A stretch of 64,000 bases of DNA from Thiomicrorhabdus sp. 6S3-12 (GCF_017571475.1 NZ_JAGETW010000011.1:1-64000); one strand, 5' to 3'. Shown: positions 9,261-19,433, counted from the stretch's first letter. Program-made: numbers and translations. Notes: a model not told the origin generated them from the letters alone.

Positions 9261-9992
9261 TTAATAATTTTTCTGGTAGGCCAGCAGGTAATTGATGTCC
9301 AGTTTGTCGTTGAGGCCGTAGCGATTGAGAAGCGGGTTGAACTCAATGCCTGCGCTGTCTTTAAGCTGCAGTTCGGCTTTGCGCGCCATGGCATCCATTT
9401 CTGCAGGGGTAATAAACTTCTCATAGGTATGGGTTCCTTTGGGAACCAGATTCAGAACGTTTTCCGCTGCCAGGATGGCCAGAAGGTAGGCTTTGTAGTT
9501 GCGGTTTAAGGTCGAAAAGAAAACCCAACCACCCGGTTTGACCGTATCCGCGGCTGCTTGAATAATCGATTGCGGATCAGGGACATGTTCCAACATCTCC
9601 ATGCAGGTTACGACATCGTGCTTGTGCGGGTGCTGCTCTGCATAGTCTTCGGCACTGACCAGTTGGTAATTGACCTTAACTTCCTGATCCAGGCTGTGCA
9701 GGCGGGCTACCGTAAGAACTTCCTGCGCAAGGTCGATTCCGGTAACGTCGGCGCCTTCTCTGGCTAAGGCTTCGGAAAGAATTCCGCCGCCGCAGCCGAT
9801 ATCCAAAATAGATTGATTTTCAATTACTTGCCAGCGTTTGATAAATTCGATTCTAAAGGGATTGATTTTATGCAATGCGGCGAATTCGCCGTTTTCATCC
9901 CACCAGGTGCTCGACAAACGGTTGAAATTATCCAGTTCTTGCTGGTCTGCATTATCCTTACTGTGCTGCTCAGTAGTCGGTTCGGAAGTCAT
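9261..9992 (-). CDS. ubiG: Ubiquinone biosynthesis O-methyltransferase UbiG
   Basis: UbiG carries out both O-methylations in ubiquinone synthesis using S-adenosylmethionine. The 243-residue protein has the SAM-binding motif ILDIGCGGGILSEALA (about 63-78) and the UbiG hallmark N-terminal segment FNRLSSTWWDENGEF. ATG 9992 is preceded by AGGA. It heads the minus-strand operon ubiG-mupP-SDR, with gaps of 32 and 14 bases, and is divergent from gyrA. Confidence 0.95.
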   Translation of the reverse strand: MTSEPTTEQHSKDNADQQELDNFNRLSSTWWDENGEFAALHKINPFRIEFIKRWQVIENQSILDIGCGGGILSEALAREGADVTGIDLAQEVLTVARLHSLDQEVKVNYQLVSAEDYAEQHPHKHDVVTCMEMLEHVPDPQSIIQAAADTVKPGGWVFFSTLNRNYKAYLLAILAAENVLNLVPKGTHTYEKFITPAEMDAMARKAELQLKDSAGIEFNPLLNRYGLNDKLDINYLLAYQKNY

Positions 9993-10033
9993 ACTCTATC
10001 CTGGAAATATATAAAGTGCATAGCGCTCAACGG

Positions 10034-10100
10034 CGTTCGGTCAGATGACCTGAACGGCTTTAGGGGTCAAATTATAACGGTTCGTGTATAAATAGGTTAA
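10034..10100 (-). promoter_or_regulatory. ubiG promoter candidate and leader hairpin
   Basis: On the minus strand a TATAAT (10076-10071) lies 18 bases after TTAACC (10100-10095), a fair sigma-70 pair. The transcript would begin near 10063. It would at once contain a strong hairpin (10034-10056): arms CGTTCGGTC and GACCtGAACG with one bulged base and an AGAT tetraloop. A hairpin this close to the transcript start may stabilise or regulate the mRNA. Confidence 0.4.
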
Positions 10101-10222
10101 AAAATGCTTTAAATGCAGTTAGACGAAAAATAAGCGCCACTGTGATGATTTCTTGATTTTTCGACAGGGTGACGAGAAAGAATTTATAAGCCGAAAACGT
10201 CGCTTTAAAGGGCGAATATAGC

Positions 10223-10228
10223 TATAAT
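10223..10228 (+). promoter_or_regulatory. gyrA -10 element
   Basis: A consensus TATAAT 44 bases before the gyrA start. The -35 region is poor, as is common for supercoiling-sensitive gyrase promoters. This is inferred from sequence alone. Confidence 0.45.
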
Positions 10229-10271
10229 TAGATTTTTAATCTGTATGTCATAAATATAAAGTGAATAGCTA

Positions 10272-12878
10272 ATGGCGGAATTTGCACGAGAGATTATCCC
10301 AATTGCTCTAGAAGATGAAATGGAGCAGTCCTATTTAAGTTATGCCATGAGTGTTATTGTCGGGCGTGCGCTTCCCGACGTTCGAGATGGTCTTAAGCCG
10401 GTTCACCGTCGCGTACTGTACGCGATGAACGAATTGAAGAACGATTACAACAAACCTTATAAAAAGTCGGCACGTATCGTCGGGGATGTAATCGGTAAGT
10501 ATCACCCGCACGGTGATACCGCTGTTTACGATACGATCGTTCGTATGGCTCAGCCATTCTCGTTACGTTATATGTTGGTAGATGGACAGGGTAACTTCGG
10601 ATCGGTTGACGGTGATTCACCGGCAGCGATGCGTTATACCGAGATCCGTATGTCGAAGATCGCGCACCAGCTTTTGGCGGATCTTGAAAAGGAAACGGTT
10701 AATTTCTCGGAAAACTATGACGGTTCCGAAAGCGAACCAGATGTTCTGCCAACGCGGATTCCGAACCTGCTGGTTAACGGTTCTTCCGGGATCGCGGTCG
10801 GTATGGCAACCAATATTCCACCGCATAACCTGACGGAAACCGTCAGCGCTTGTTTGGCGTATATCGACAATCCACAGATTGATATTTCCGGGTTAATGGA
10901 ATATCTGCCAGGACCGGATTTTCCGACTCACGGAATTATTAACGGCAGTGCCGGCATTCGCCAGGCCTATGAAACCGGCCGTGGTCGCGTGCAGATTCGC
11001 GCGAAAACTGCGATTGAAACCGACAAGAGCGGCAAGTCGCAGATTGTGGTTAACGAAATTCCTTATCAGGTCAATAAAGCGAAACTGATCGAGCGAATCG
11101 CCGAGCTGGTTAAAGAGAAGAAAATCGAAGGGATTACCGGGCTGCGCGATGAGTCGGATAAAGACGGCATGCGTATCGTCATCGAACTGCGACGCGGTGA
11201 AGTTCCGGAAATTATCATTAATAACCTCTATAAACAGACATCGATGCAAACTGTGTTCGGCGTCAATATGGTCGCCTTGATCGACGGCCAGCCGAAGCTG
11301 TTGAACCTTAAGCAGATCATCGAAGCGTTTGTTAAGCATCGCCGAGAAGTGGTTACTCGTCGTACAATTTACGAACTTCGCAAAGCGCGTGAGAAAGCGC
11401 ATATCCTGGAAGGTCTGGCGGTCGCTTTAACCAATATCGACGAAATGATCGAATTGATTAAAGCTTCTCCTAGCCCATCAGTGGCAAAAGAACGCATGAT
11501 CGAACGCGACTGGCCGATCGGATCGGTTGTCGATTTGTTGGAGCGCGTCGAAATGGCGGATGTCCGCCCTGAAGACTTACCGGAAGGTTTTGGAGCCGAA
11601 GGGTCGATCTATAAACTTTCTCCGGTTCAGGCTCAGGCGATTCTGGAAATGCGCCTGCACCGCCTGACCGGCCTGGAACAGGATAAGATTCTTGATGAAT
11701 ACAGAGAATTGATTGCCAGGATCGCTGAATATCTAGAAATTCTTCGCAATCCTGACCGTCTGACCGAAGTGGTTAAAGAAGAATTGGTTGAAGTGGTAGA
11801 GAATTTTGGCGATGGACGTCGTACCGAAATTGACCATTCGTATCAGGATCTGGATGCTGAAGATCTGATTGCCGAAGAAGACCGTATCGTAACCATCTCT
11901 CAGGACGGTTATATCAAAGCGCAACCGCTAAGCGACTACCGTGCACAGCGTCGTGGCGGTCGAGGTAAATCTGCGACGGCGATGAAAGAAGAAGATCAGG
12001 TCGGACAACTGTTTGTCGCCAGTACGCATGATATGCTGTTGTGCTTCTCAAACCGCGGTAAACTCTACTGGCAGAAAACCTGGCAATTGCCGCTGGCCAG
12101 TCGCGGTAGCCGCGGTAAACCGATTGTCAATGTGTTGCCACTGGAAGAAGGCGAACTGATTACTTCGGTGTTGCCGGTTGATGAGTTTGACGATGAGCGC
12201 GTGGTCTTTATGGCGACGAAAAACGCGGTTGTTAAGCGTGTTGCTCTTAAAGACTTCTCGCGTCCGCGTGCCAACGGAATTATCGCACTAGATCTTCTGG
12301 ATGACGATGAATTGGTCGGCACGGCTCTGACTGACGGTCAGCAGGAGATTATGCTGTTCAGCGATATCGGTAAAGCAATCCGCTTTAAAGAGGATGATGT
12401 TCGTGTAATGGGGCGTACCGCTCGCGGTGTGCGCGGAATGAAACTTGCCGAAGGTCACAATATCATCAGCATGCAGGTCGCCAAGCCGGATACGCTGATT
12501 CTGACGGCAACTGAAAACGGTTTCGGTAAATCTACCCCGGTTGATGATTACTCGACAATCAATCGCGGCGGTCAAGGGGTGATTTCCATCAAAACCACCG
12601 AGCGTAACGGTATGGTCGTCAAGGCGGTCGCGGTTACACCGGAACAGGAGATTGTACTGATCACCAATAAAGGTACTCTGGTTCGTACCCGTGTCAGTGA
12701 AATCTCGATTGTTGGTCGAAATACTCAGGGCGTTAAGCTGATTAACGTGGGTAGCGGCGAGGCTGTGGTTGATATCGCTGTTGTCGATGTTGAAGATGAC
12801 GATGAGCTGATCGATGAAGAAAATGTCGATACGGCAGAAGCGGTAGTCGAAAGCTCCGAAGATAAAGAACAAGAATAG
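10272..12878 (+). CDS. gyrA: DNA gyrase subunit A
   Basis: GyrA breaks and rejoins DNA in the A2B2 gyrase that introduces negative supercoils. The 868-residue chain has catalytic Tyr122 in AAMRYTE. The quinolone-determining region has Thr83 and Asp87; Thr at 83 is the wild-type residue in several gammaproteobacteria. The C-terminal beta-pinwheel begins with the GyrA box QRRGGRG (about 558-564), needed for DNA wrapping. The last ~35 residues form the usual acidic tail. It is monocistronic or the head of the serC run: a hairpin terminator follows the stop. Confidence 0.98.
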   Translation: MAEFAREIIPIALEDEMEQSYLSYAMSVIVGRALPDVRDGLKPVHRRVLYAMNELKNDYNKPYKKSARIVGDVIGKYHPHGDTAVYDTIVRMAQPFSLRYMLVDGQGNFGSVDGDSPAAMRYTEIRMSKIAHQLLADLEKETVNFSENYDGSESEPDVLPTRIPNLLVNGSSGIAVGMATNIPPHNLTETVSACLAYIDNPQIDISGLMEYLPGPDFPTHGIINGSAGIRQAYETGRGRVQIRAKTAIETDKSGKSQIVVNEIPYQVNKAKLIERIAELVKEKKIEGITGLRDESDKDGMRIVIELRRGEVPEIIINNLYKQTSMQTVFGVNMVALIDGQPKLLNLKQIIEAFVKHRREVVTRRTIYELRKAREKAHILEGLAVALTNIDEMIELIKASPSPSVAKERMIERDWPIGSVVDLLERVEMADVRPEDLPEGFGAEGSIYKLSPVQAQAILEMRLHRLTGLEQDKILDEYRELIARIAEYLEILRNPDRLTEVVKEELVEVVENFGDGRRTEIDHSYQDLDAEDLIAEEDRIVTISQDGYIKAQPLSDYRAQRRGGRGKSATAMKEEDQVGQLFVASTHDMLLCFSNRGKLYWQKTWQLPLASRGSRGKPIVNVLPLEEGELITSVLPVDEFDDERVVFMATKNAVVKRVALKDFSRPRANGIIALDLLDDDELVGTALTDGQQEIMLFSDIGKAIRFKEDDVRVMGRTARGVRGMKLAEGHNIISMQVAKPDTLILTATENGFGKSTPVDDYSTINRGGQGVISIKTTERNGMVVKAVAVTPEQEIVLITNKGTLVRTRVSEISIVGRNTQGVKLINVGSGEAVVDIAVVDVEDDDELIDEENVDTAEAVVESSEDKEQE

Positions 12879-12888
12879 AGTGTAAGCC

Positions 12889-12928
12889 AGTCGCAGCCTG
12901 TAAAATCAAAAGGTTGCGACTCTTTTTT
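12889..12928 (+). terminator. Intrinsic terminator between gyrA and serC
   Basis: A 10-bp stem, AGTCGCAGCC with GGTTGCGACT (one G-U pair), enclosing 13 bases and followed by CTTTTTT. The T-run ends only 17 bases before the serC ATG, so serC must rely on read-through or on a promoter inside gyrA. Confidence 0.75.
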
Positions 12929-12945
12929 AAGAGAAAATAACAATT

Positions 12946-14034
12946 ATGAGATCATTTAACTTTAGTGCGGGACCGGCGATGCTGCCGGAAGCGGTGATGC
13001 GTAAAGCACAGGCGGAGTTCCTTGATTGGAATGACACCACTATGTCGGTTATGGAAATGAGCCATCGCAGTGCGGACTACATGGCTCTGGCGCAGCAGAT
13101 GGAAGCCGATCTGCGCGAGATCATGGCTATCCCGGATAACTATAAAGTCTTGTTTGTCCACGGTGGTGCTTCCCTGCAATTTTCGGCGATCCCGATGAAT
13201 TTGACACAACCGGGCGATACGGTTGATTACATTGACACCGGTGTCTGGTCCTCTAAAGCGATCAAAGAAGCCCGTCGTTTTGTCAATGTCAATCTGGTTG
13301 CCGGTGGAGAATCCAATCCGACAAAGATTCCGGAACCGTCGGAATGGCAGTTCAGCGAAGATGCGAAATACATTCATATCTGTTCGAATGAAACCATTAC
13401 CGGTCTGGAATTTCAGGAAGAACAGCTGGAAGCGGTTTTTGCACAGGGCAAACCGGTGATTGCCGATATGTCGTCAAATATCATGTGTCGCCAAATTGAC
13501 GTTTCCAAATACGCCATGATTTATGCGGGTGCTCAGAAGAATATCGGCCCGGCCGGTCTGGCAATTCTGATTGTACGTGACGATTTGATCGGCCACGAGC
13601 GTGAAGACTGCCCGACTTTGATGAAGTGGTCCACCTATGCGGAAAACGAATCCATGTTCAATACGCCGAATACCTGGGCTTGGTATCTTGCCGGTCTGGT
13701 CTTCCAGTGGATTAAAGAGCTGGGCGGTATTCAGGCTATTGAGGCGATTAATCAACGCAAGGCGCAAAAGTTGTATGACTATATAGATGCCTCAAACTTC
13801 TATCATAACCGTATCGACCGTTCGGAACGTTCGTGGATGAATGTGACCTTTGAACTGCCATCCGAAGAGATGAATGCGAAGTTTCTTGCAGAGTCCAAAT
13901 CGGCCGGCTTGTTAAGCCTTAAAGGTCACAGAGCCTTTGGTGGTATGCGTGCAAGTATTTATAATGCTATGCCGGAAGAAGGGGTCGATGCATTGATCGA
14001 ATTCATGCAGAACTTTGCTTTAACGCATGCATAG
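12946..14034 (+). CDS. serC: Phosphoserine aminotransferase SerC
   Basis: A PLP-dependent class V aminotransferase of 362 residues that converts 3-phosphohydroxypyruvate to phosphoserine and also acts in pyridoxal phosphate synthesis. The start MRSFNFSAGPAMLP is diagnostic, and the PLP lysine lies in GAQKNIGPAG (about residue 196). It is followed by pheA, the gammaproteobacterial order gyrA-serC-pheA. Little Shine-Dalgarno is visible (AAGAG about 13 bases upstream). Confidence 0.97.
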   Translation: MRSFNFSAGPAMLPEAVMRKAQAEFLDWNDTTMSVMEMSHRSADYMALAQQMEADLREIMAIPDNYKVLFVHGGASLQFSAIPMNLTQPGDTVDYIDTGVWSSKAIKEARRFVNVNLVAGGESNPTKIPEPSEWQFSEDAKYIHICSNETITGLEFQEEQLEAVFAQGKPVIADMSSNIMCRQIDVSKYAMIYAGAQKNIGPAGLAILIVRDDLIGHEREDCPTLMKWSTYAENESMFNTPNTWAWYLAGLVFQWIKELGGIQAIEAINQRKAQKLYDYIDASNFYHNRIDRSERSWMNVTFELPSEEMNAKFLAESKSAGLLSLKGHRAFGGMRASIYNAMPEEGVDALIEFMQNFALTHA

Positions 14035-14062
14035 AATCTGTTTTTCAGTGTGACCCTAACCG

Positions 14063-14093
14063 CAAAAGCAATGCTTCGGCATTGCTTTTGTTT
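14063..14093 (+). terminator. UUCG-capped hairpin between serC and pheA
   Basis: A perfect 12-bp stem, CAAAAGCAATGC with GCATTGCTTTTG, closed by a TTCG tetraloop and followed by TTTAAT. It is very stable but its T-tract is short, so it may be a partial terminator or an mRNA processing/stability element inside the aromatic gene run. Confidence 0.6.
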
Positions 14094-14120
14094 AATAAAC
14101 CGAACCAATTTATGTAAGTT

Positions 14121-15233
14121 ATGACGAAAACAACTTCCCAATCCGTTTCTGAACAGGAACAATTGACTGAAATCCGCAATCAAATCGATGCAATCGATCA
14201 ACAGATTCAACAATTGATCGGTGAGCGCGCTGCCTGTGCACATAAGGTTGCTGAAATAAAAACCCAAGGCGGGAAAGTGGATGCAGTTTTTTATCGCCCG
14301 GAGCGCGAAGCCCAGGTTCTACGTGCGGTTAAAGAGCGCAACGATAGTTTGTTACCGGATAAAGAGATGGCGAAGTTGTTCCGTGAGATCATGTCGACCT
14401 GTCTGGCTCTGGAACAGCCAATCAGTGTCGCTTACCTCGGGCCTGAAGGAAGTTATTCGCATTCCAGCGTCATTAAACAGTTCGGTACGGCAGCACATCC
14501 GGTCGCGGTATCCAGCATTGAGGAGGTTTTTTCGGTAGTCGAAAAAGGCGAAGTCAATTACGGTATTGTGCCGGTCGAAAATTCTACAGAAGGTGAAGTC
14601 AAGGCGACTCAGGACGAACTTCTGAAAAGTAGTCTCAAGGTTTCAGGGGAGTTGGAGTTGGCGGTTGATCACTGTCTGTTGTCTCACGCCACTTCAAGCG
14701 ACAAGGTCAGTAAGGTGCTTGCGCATCAGCAGGCACTGGGGCAATGTCGCGAATGGCTGAAGAATAATCTGCCATGGGCGGAGCTTGAAGCGGTCAGTTC
14801 GAATGCTGCAGCGGCTAAAATCGCACAGGAAGATCCGACAGTAGCTGCGATCGCTTCGGAACAGGCTGCGGACCTCTATCAGCTGCCGATTCTGGAATAT
14901 CATATTTCCGATTCCAAGGCGAATACCACTCGCTTCTGGGTACTGGGCCGGGAAGATGTTGAGCCTAGCGGCGAAGACAAAACCGCTCTTGTACTATCGA
15001 TCAAGAACGAAGCGGGGGCTTTGCTAAAGATTCTGGACGCTTTTGCCAAGCGTCACATCAACATGACGCGCATTATTTCCCGACCATCGAAAAGTAAAAA
15101 CTGGGATTATGTTTTCTTTATCGACTTGATCGGACATCAGCAGGATGAAAACCTCAAGGAAGCCTTGCAGGAAGTCGTAGAACAAGCCGCTTTCGTCAAG
15201 ATTCTGGGCTCTTTTCCCATCTCTCCACTATAA
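14121..15233 (+). CDS. pheA: Bifunctional chorismate mutase/prephenate dehydratase (P-protein)
   Basis: PheA converts chorismate to prephenate and then to phenylpyruvate for phenylalanine synthesis. The 370 residues hold a chorismate mutase helix bundle (about 12-98), a prephenate dehydratase domain starting at VAYLGPEGSYSH (about 104) with the catalytic TRF in NTTRFWVLG (about 271), and a C-terminal ACT regulatory domain (about 290-368). In the ACT domain the GALLKILDAF half of the Phe site is kept. The second half reads ISRP where E. coli has ESRP, so the Glu is replaced by Ile. The ribosome binding site is weak. It lies 29 bases upstream of hisC. Confidence 0.96.
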   Translation: MTKTTSQSVSEQEQLTEIRNQIDAIDQQIQQLIGERAACAHKVAEIKTQGGKVDAVFYRPEREAQVLRAVKERNDSLLPDKEMAKLFREIMSTCLALEQPISVAYLGPEGSYSHSSVIKQFGTAAHPVAVSSIEEVFSVVEKGEVNYGIVPVENSTEGEVKATQDELLKSSLKVSGELELAVDHCLLSHATSSDKVSKVLAHQQALGQCREWLKNNLPWAELEAVSSNAAAAKIAQEDPTVAAIASEQAADLYQLPILEYHISDSKANTTRFWVLGREDVEPSGEDKTALVLSIKNEAGALLKILDAFAKRHINMTRIISRPSKSKNWDYVFFIDLIGHQQDENLKEALQEVVEQAAFVKILGSFPISPL

Positions 15234-15262
15234 CTATAGACAAACAAAGAAACGATTAGGCT

Positions 15263-16381
15263 ATGAGTGAAACTTCAGAAAAGTTTATCGATCTGGTACA
15301 GCCAGCAGTGACCAATGTCAGTCCTTACCAACCGGGCAAGCCGATTGATCAATTAAAGCGTGAATATAAAGTCAGCTATGTTTCCAAGATGGCATCCAAT
15401 GAAAACCCTTTGGGTTCCAGTCTCAAGGTGGCAACTGCGCTGGTGAATTTCGCTAACCAGATGTCACGCTATCCGGATGCGGACGGGCATAATTTACGTG
15501 CCAAGCTAGCGGAATTTCTGAAGATCGATATGAGTGAAGTCACCTTGGGTAACGGTTCTAACGAATTGTTGGAGCTGGTTGCTCGCGTATTTGCCGGGCC
15601 GGGTGACGAAATTATCTATTCACAATACGGTTTCGCGGTCTATCCGATTTCTGCACAAATCGTCGGTGCTACTGCGGTGGAAGTGCCGGCGGTAAATTAC
15701 GGGCATGACCTGCAGGCGATGCTGGCAGCGATTACCCCGAAAACGAAAATTATCTATGTAGCCAATCCAAACAATCCAACCGGGACTTTGTTCAGAAGAG
15801 ACGAATGGGAAGCCTTTATTTCCCAGGTTCCGGAAAACGTTATAGTGGTTTTGGATGAAGCTTATCTGGAATATGCGGAAAACGCCTGTCGCGACGGCTC
15901 CTATCCGAACGGAGCAGAGTATTTCCACGATTATCCGAATCTGCTGGTTTCGCGTACCTTCTCCAAAGCTTATGGGCTGGCGTCTCTGCGCATTGGCTAC
16001 ATGCTGGGGTGTGAAGAGATTCTTCAGTATATCAGTCGGTTACGACAGCCGTTCAGTGTCAACGCCTATGCTCAAGTTGCCGCTATGACTGCACTGACGG
16101 ATCCGCAGTTTGTCAGCAAGTCATTGCGTATAAACGATCAGGGGATGATGCAGATCCGCGCAGCCGTCGAAGCCAAAGGGTTAAAGGTTATACCGTCTTA
16201 TGCCAACTTCCTGACCATCGAGTTCGGTGAGAATGCGCTGGAGATTTACGACAAACTTCTGCATGAAGGCGTAATTGTGCGTCCGTTGGCGAATTATGGG
16301 ATGGCCGACTTCTTGCGCGTTTCAATCGGTAACAATCATGAGAATAGCCATTTTATGGGCGCTCTGAATAAAGTGCTGTAA
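15263..16381 (+). CDS. hisC: Histidinol-phosphate/aromatic aminotransferase HisC
   Basis: A class I/II PLP aminotransferase of 372 residues with SNENPLGSS near residue 45, NPNNPTGT, DEAYLEYA and the PLP lysine in SRTFSKAYGLA. HisC makes histidinol phosphate. In this aromatic context it probably also transaminates phenylpyruvate and 4-hydroxyphenylpyruvate, like HisC2 of Pseudomonas at the same locus. That second role is inferred from neighbours pheA and tyrA. The gap to tyrA is 20 bases. Confidence 0.93.
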   Translation: MSETSEKFIDLVQPAVTNVSPYQPGKPIDQLKREYKVSYVSKMASNENPLGSSLKVATALVNFANQMSRYPDADGHNLRAKLAEFLKIDMSEVTLGNGSNELLELVARVFAGPGDEIIYSQYGFAVYPISAQIVGATAVEVPAVNYGHDLQAMLAAITPKTKIIYVANPNNPTGTLFRRDEWEAFISQVPENVIVVLDEAYLEYAENACRDGSYPNGAEYFHDYPNLLVSRTFSKAYGLASLRIGYMLGCEEILQYISRLRQPFSVNAYAQVAAMTALTDPQFVSKSLRINDQGMMQIRAAVEAKGLKVIPSYANFLTIEFGENALEIYDKLLHEGVIVRPLANYGMADFLRVSIGNNHENSHFMGALNKVL

Positions 16382-16401
16382 CGGGAAATGGCAATCAAAA
16401 A

Positions 16402-17280
16402 ATGAGTACAGTACTTAATAAAATTACCGTAATCGGAGTCGGTTTGATCGGCGGTTCTTTTGCCAAAGGCATCAAGAAACTCGGATTGGCAAAAGAGGTT
16501 CACGGCTTCGGGAATAACGAAGACAACCTTAAAATGGCTGTCGATCTGCACGTCGTGGATTCGTACAGTACCGATATACAAACCGCTATGCAGGACTGTG
16601 ATCTGGTTATGCTGGCCGTGCCTTTGGGTGCCATGCAGCCGGTTTTGGAAAGCCTGCAGCCGTACATTCCGCAGTCCGCAATTATTACCGATGCAGGATC
16701 GGCGAAACAGAGCGTGATCGATGCAGTCACGGAAGTGTTCGGCTTTCTGCCTGAAAACTTTGTACCGGGACATCCGATCGCCGGTAAAGAACAGAGCGGT
16801 GTAGCTGCGGCCGATGATCAGCTTTTCGTAGACCACAGAGTGATTCTAACTCCGACCGAAAGCACTTCATCCGCGGCGCTGGAGACGGTCAAAGCGTTAT
16901 GGCAGGCGTTAGACGCTAGAGTAGAAGTGATGAGCGCAGGTTTCCACGACGAAGTCTTTGCGGCTACTTCGCACTTGCCGCATCTTTTGGCCTTTGCTTT
17001 GGTTGAGATGCTGCACGAACATCCGGAACTTGGCAACGTATTCAAATACACGGCCGGCGGTTTCCGGGACTTCAGCCGAATTGCTTCCAGCGATGCGACC
17101 ATGTGGCGCGATATTTCCATTTACAATCATCAGGCGATTGCCAAATGGATGACCGAATATCGCGACTATTTAAGCGGCATGATTGAGCTGGTTGAAAAGC
17201 AAGATGCTGACGCCTTGTATGAACTCTTTACGACCGCCAAACAGGCCCGCGATCAACATATAGTGAACAAGCAGGATTAG
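16402..17280 (+). CDS. tyrA: Prephenate dehydrogenase TyrA
   Basis: TyrA oxidatively decarboxylates prephenate to 4-hydroxyphenylpyruvate for tyrosine synthesis. The 292-residue protein has the NAD-binding motif GVGLIGGSFAKG (about 13-24) and the active-site segment GHPIAGKEQSG (His about 124). There is no chorismate mutase or ACT domain, so it is the single-function type. In Pseudomonas tyrA is fused to aroA. Here the two are separate, 74 bases apart, in the same order. Confidence 0.95.
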   Translation: MSTVLNKITVIGVGLIGGSFAKGIKKLGLAKEVHGFGNNEDNLKMAVDLHVVDSYSTDIQTAMQDCDLVMLAVPLGAMQPVLESLQPYIPQSAIITDAGSAKQSVIDAVTEVFGFLPENFVPGHPIAGKEQSGVAAADDQLFVDHRVILTPTESTSSAALETVKALWQALDARVEVMSAGFHDEVFAATSHLPHLLAFALVEMLHEHPELGNVFKYTAGGFRDFSRIASSDATMWRDISIYNHQAIAKWMTEYRDYLSGMIELVEKQDADALYELFTTAKQARDQHIVNKQD

Positions 17281-17354
17281 CGCTTACAAAATTTGTAATG
17301 TTATGCTGCTAACTTATTGAATTTTAAGTTTTAAGAAAGACAGAGAATTAAACT

Positions 17355-18692
17355 ATGGCCAATATTCAGTTTCATGTACAGCCCGGTGGGAAAATCCAAG
17401 GCCGAGTGCGCGTTCCGGGCGATAAATCGATTTCGCACCGCAGCATTATGCTTGGTTCGATTGCCGAAGGAACCACGACCGTAACCGGTTTTCTGGAAGG
17501 GGCCGATGCATTGGCGACATTAAACGCGTTTCGCGAAATGGGTGTGCAAATTGAAGGGCCGGAAAATGGTAAGGTAACCGTACATGGTGTCGGCCTGAAG
17601 GGATTGCAAAAACCGAATAAACCTTTGGATATGGGCAACTCCGGTACCTCTACACGACTGTTGGCGGGGATCATTGCCGGACAGGATTTTGATGTGACTC
17701 TGGTTGGTGATGCGTCGCTCTCCAAACGCCCTATGAAGCGTGTTGTCGATCCGCTAACCGAAATGGGCGCGGTAATTGAAACTCAGGAAGGCGGTACCTT
17801 GCCGATGGTCATAAGAGGTTCCGCTCATCCATTGAAAGCACTTGATTACACCTTGCCGATGGCAAGTGCTCAAGTTAAATCCTGTGTTTTACTGGCCGGG
17901 CTGTATGCCGACGGTACGACCTGCGCTTTGGAACCGGCTCCGACCCGCGATCATACCGAGCGCATGCTGAATGGTTTCGGCTATGAAGTGAAATCGGAAA
18001 AAATCGATGCACAGCAAACTAAAGCTTGTTTGCAGGGCGGCGGTAAGTTGACGGCGTGCCATATCGACGTACCGTCCGATATCTCTTCAGCCGCATTCTT
18101 TATGGTTGCGGCGGCAATTTCCGAAGGTTCTGACCTTGTGATCGAGCACGTTGGCATGAACCCGACACGTACCGGTGTTATCGATATTCTTAAGTTGATG
18201 GGAGCTGATCTGACTCTGGAAAACTTCCATGAGGTCGGTGGCGAACCTGTCGCGGATGTACACATTAAATATGCGCCATTGAAAGGCATTGAAATTCCAG
18301 AAGAGCTGGTAGCGCTGGCGATTGATGAGTTTCCGGTGTTGTTTGTCGCGGCTTCTGCCGCGGAAGGCCAGACGGTATTGACCGGTGCCGAGGAGTTGCG
18401 CGTCAAGGAATCCGATCGTATTCAGGTTATGGCAGACGCTTTGCAGGCCTTGGGAATTGACGCCCAGCCAACACCGGACGGAATGGTAATCAACGGTGGC
18501 GAACAGTGTGCGCAGAAAGGAGAAATTCAAAGTCATCATGACCACCGAATCTCTATGGCGATGACGGTTGCTGGTCTTAAAGCCAAGGCACCGGTGGTAA
18601 TTGACGATTGCGCAAATGTGAACACTTCGTTCCCTATTTTCCTTGATCTGATTAACCAGGTCGGGATGCAGGTCGAAGCTAAGGAAGCCTGA
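17355..18692 (+). CDS. aroA: 3-phosphoshikimate 1-carboxyvinyltransferase (EPSP synthase) AroA
   Basis: AroA joins shikimate-3-phosphate and phosphoenolpyruvate, the sixth step to chorismate. The 445-residue enzyme has PGDKSISHRS (about 21-30), the PEP-site segment LDMGNSGTSTRLLAG (about 92-106), ASLSKRPM and SAQVKSCVLLAGL. The last two segments are nearer to the class II/Pseudomonas-type enzymes than to E. coli class I. It lies between tyrA and cmk, with only 5 bases before cmk, so the two are co-transcribed. Confidence 0.97.
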   Translation: MANIQFHVQPGGKIQGRVRVPGDKSISHRSIMLGSIAEGTTTVTGFLEGADALATLNAFREMGVQIEGPENGKVTVHGVGLKGLQKPNKPLDMGNSGTSTRLLAGIIAGQDFDVTLVGDASLSKRPMKRVVDPLTEMGAVIETQEGGTLPMVIRGSAHPLKALDYTLPMASAQVKSCVLLAGLYADGTTCALEPAPTRDHTERMLNGFGYEVKSEKIDAQQTKACLQGGGKLTACHIDVPSDISSAAFFMVAAAISEGSDLVIEHVGMNPTRTGVIDILKLMGADLTLENFHEVGGEPVADVHIKYAPLKGIEIPEELVALAIDEFPVLFVAASAAEGQTVLTGAEELRVKESDRIQVMADALQALGIDAQPTPDGMVINGGEQCAQKGEIQSHHDHRISMAMTVAGLKAKAPVVIDDCANVNTSFPIFLDLINQVGMQVEAKEA

Positions 18693-18697
18693 ACGCT

Positions 18698-19369
18698 ATG
18701 AGTATGACAAAAAGCATTATTGCAATTGACGGCCCAAGCGGCGTTGGAAAGGGGACTTTGGCCCAATGGCTCGCCTGTAAGACCGGTTTCCATTTTCTGG
18801 ATAGCGGGGCGATCTACCGTTCATTGGCTTACGGAGTTATCGCTGATGCTATCGATTTGCAAGATGTTGCTGCATTGAGTGAATTGGCCAAAACATTGCC
18901 GGTTGAATTTAAAGCGACCAGCATTTTATATAAAGGTGATGATATTACGTCCAAGGTGCGCACAGAAGAAGTCGCTTCGGTAGCTTCCAAGGTTGCGGCC
19001 ATCCCGGAAGTGCGCCAGGCACTGCTGGAGCGTCAAAAGGCGTTTGCTCAAGAACCGGGATTGATCGCCGATGGACGCGATATGGGAACCGTCGTTTTTC
19101 CGGATGCACCAGTTAAACTGTTTTTAACGGCTTCGGCGGAGATTCGAGCGGAAAGACGTGTTAAACAGTTGAAAAACCAAGGGAATGATGCTAATATCGC
19201 TCAAATTATTCAGGACATCAAGGCTCGAGACGAGCGTGACGCCAATCGTAAGACGGCGCCGCTTAAGCCAGCTGACGATGCCATGCTGATTGATACATCT
19301 AATCTGTCGATTGATGAAGTGTGTCAAAAAGCGGAATCTATTTTGTGGGAAAAAGGTATTTTGAAATAG
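18698..19369 (+). CDS. cmk: Cytidylate kinase Cmk
   Basis: Cmk phosphorylates CMP and dCMP to the diphosphates. The 223-residue protein has the P-loop GPSGVGKGT (about 10-18), the nucleotide-binding segments SGAIYR and DGRDMGT, and the lid region RDERDANRKTAPLKPA. It is coupled to aroA and followed by a terminator and then rpsA, the conserved aroA-cmk-rpsA-ihfB order. Confidence 0.96.
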   Translation: MSMTKSIIAIDGPSGVGKGTLAQWLACKTGFHFLDSGAIYRSLAYGVIADAIDLQDVAALSELAKTLPVEFKATSILYKGDDITSKVRTEEVASVASKVAAIPEVRQALLERQKAFAQEPGLIADGRDMGTVVFPDAPVKLFLTASAEIRAERRVKQLKNQGNDANIAQIIQDIKARDERDANRKTAPLKPADDAMLIDTSNLSIDEVCQKAESILWEKGILK

Positions 19370-19433
19370 CGTTTTTTTCCAAAAAAAATCAGATGCTTTT
19401 ATTTAAGTGTTTGATTTTAAATAAATTTAATTG

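Noticed and set aside
10500..10560. GyrA Thr83 as a quinolone-resistance mutation
   Set aside because: Thr is the normal residue at this position in several gammaproteobacteria, and Asp87 is unchanged.
16336..16836. 166-codon minus-strand frame across hisC/tyrA
   Set aside because: It is antisense to two clear enzymes and lacks start signals.
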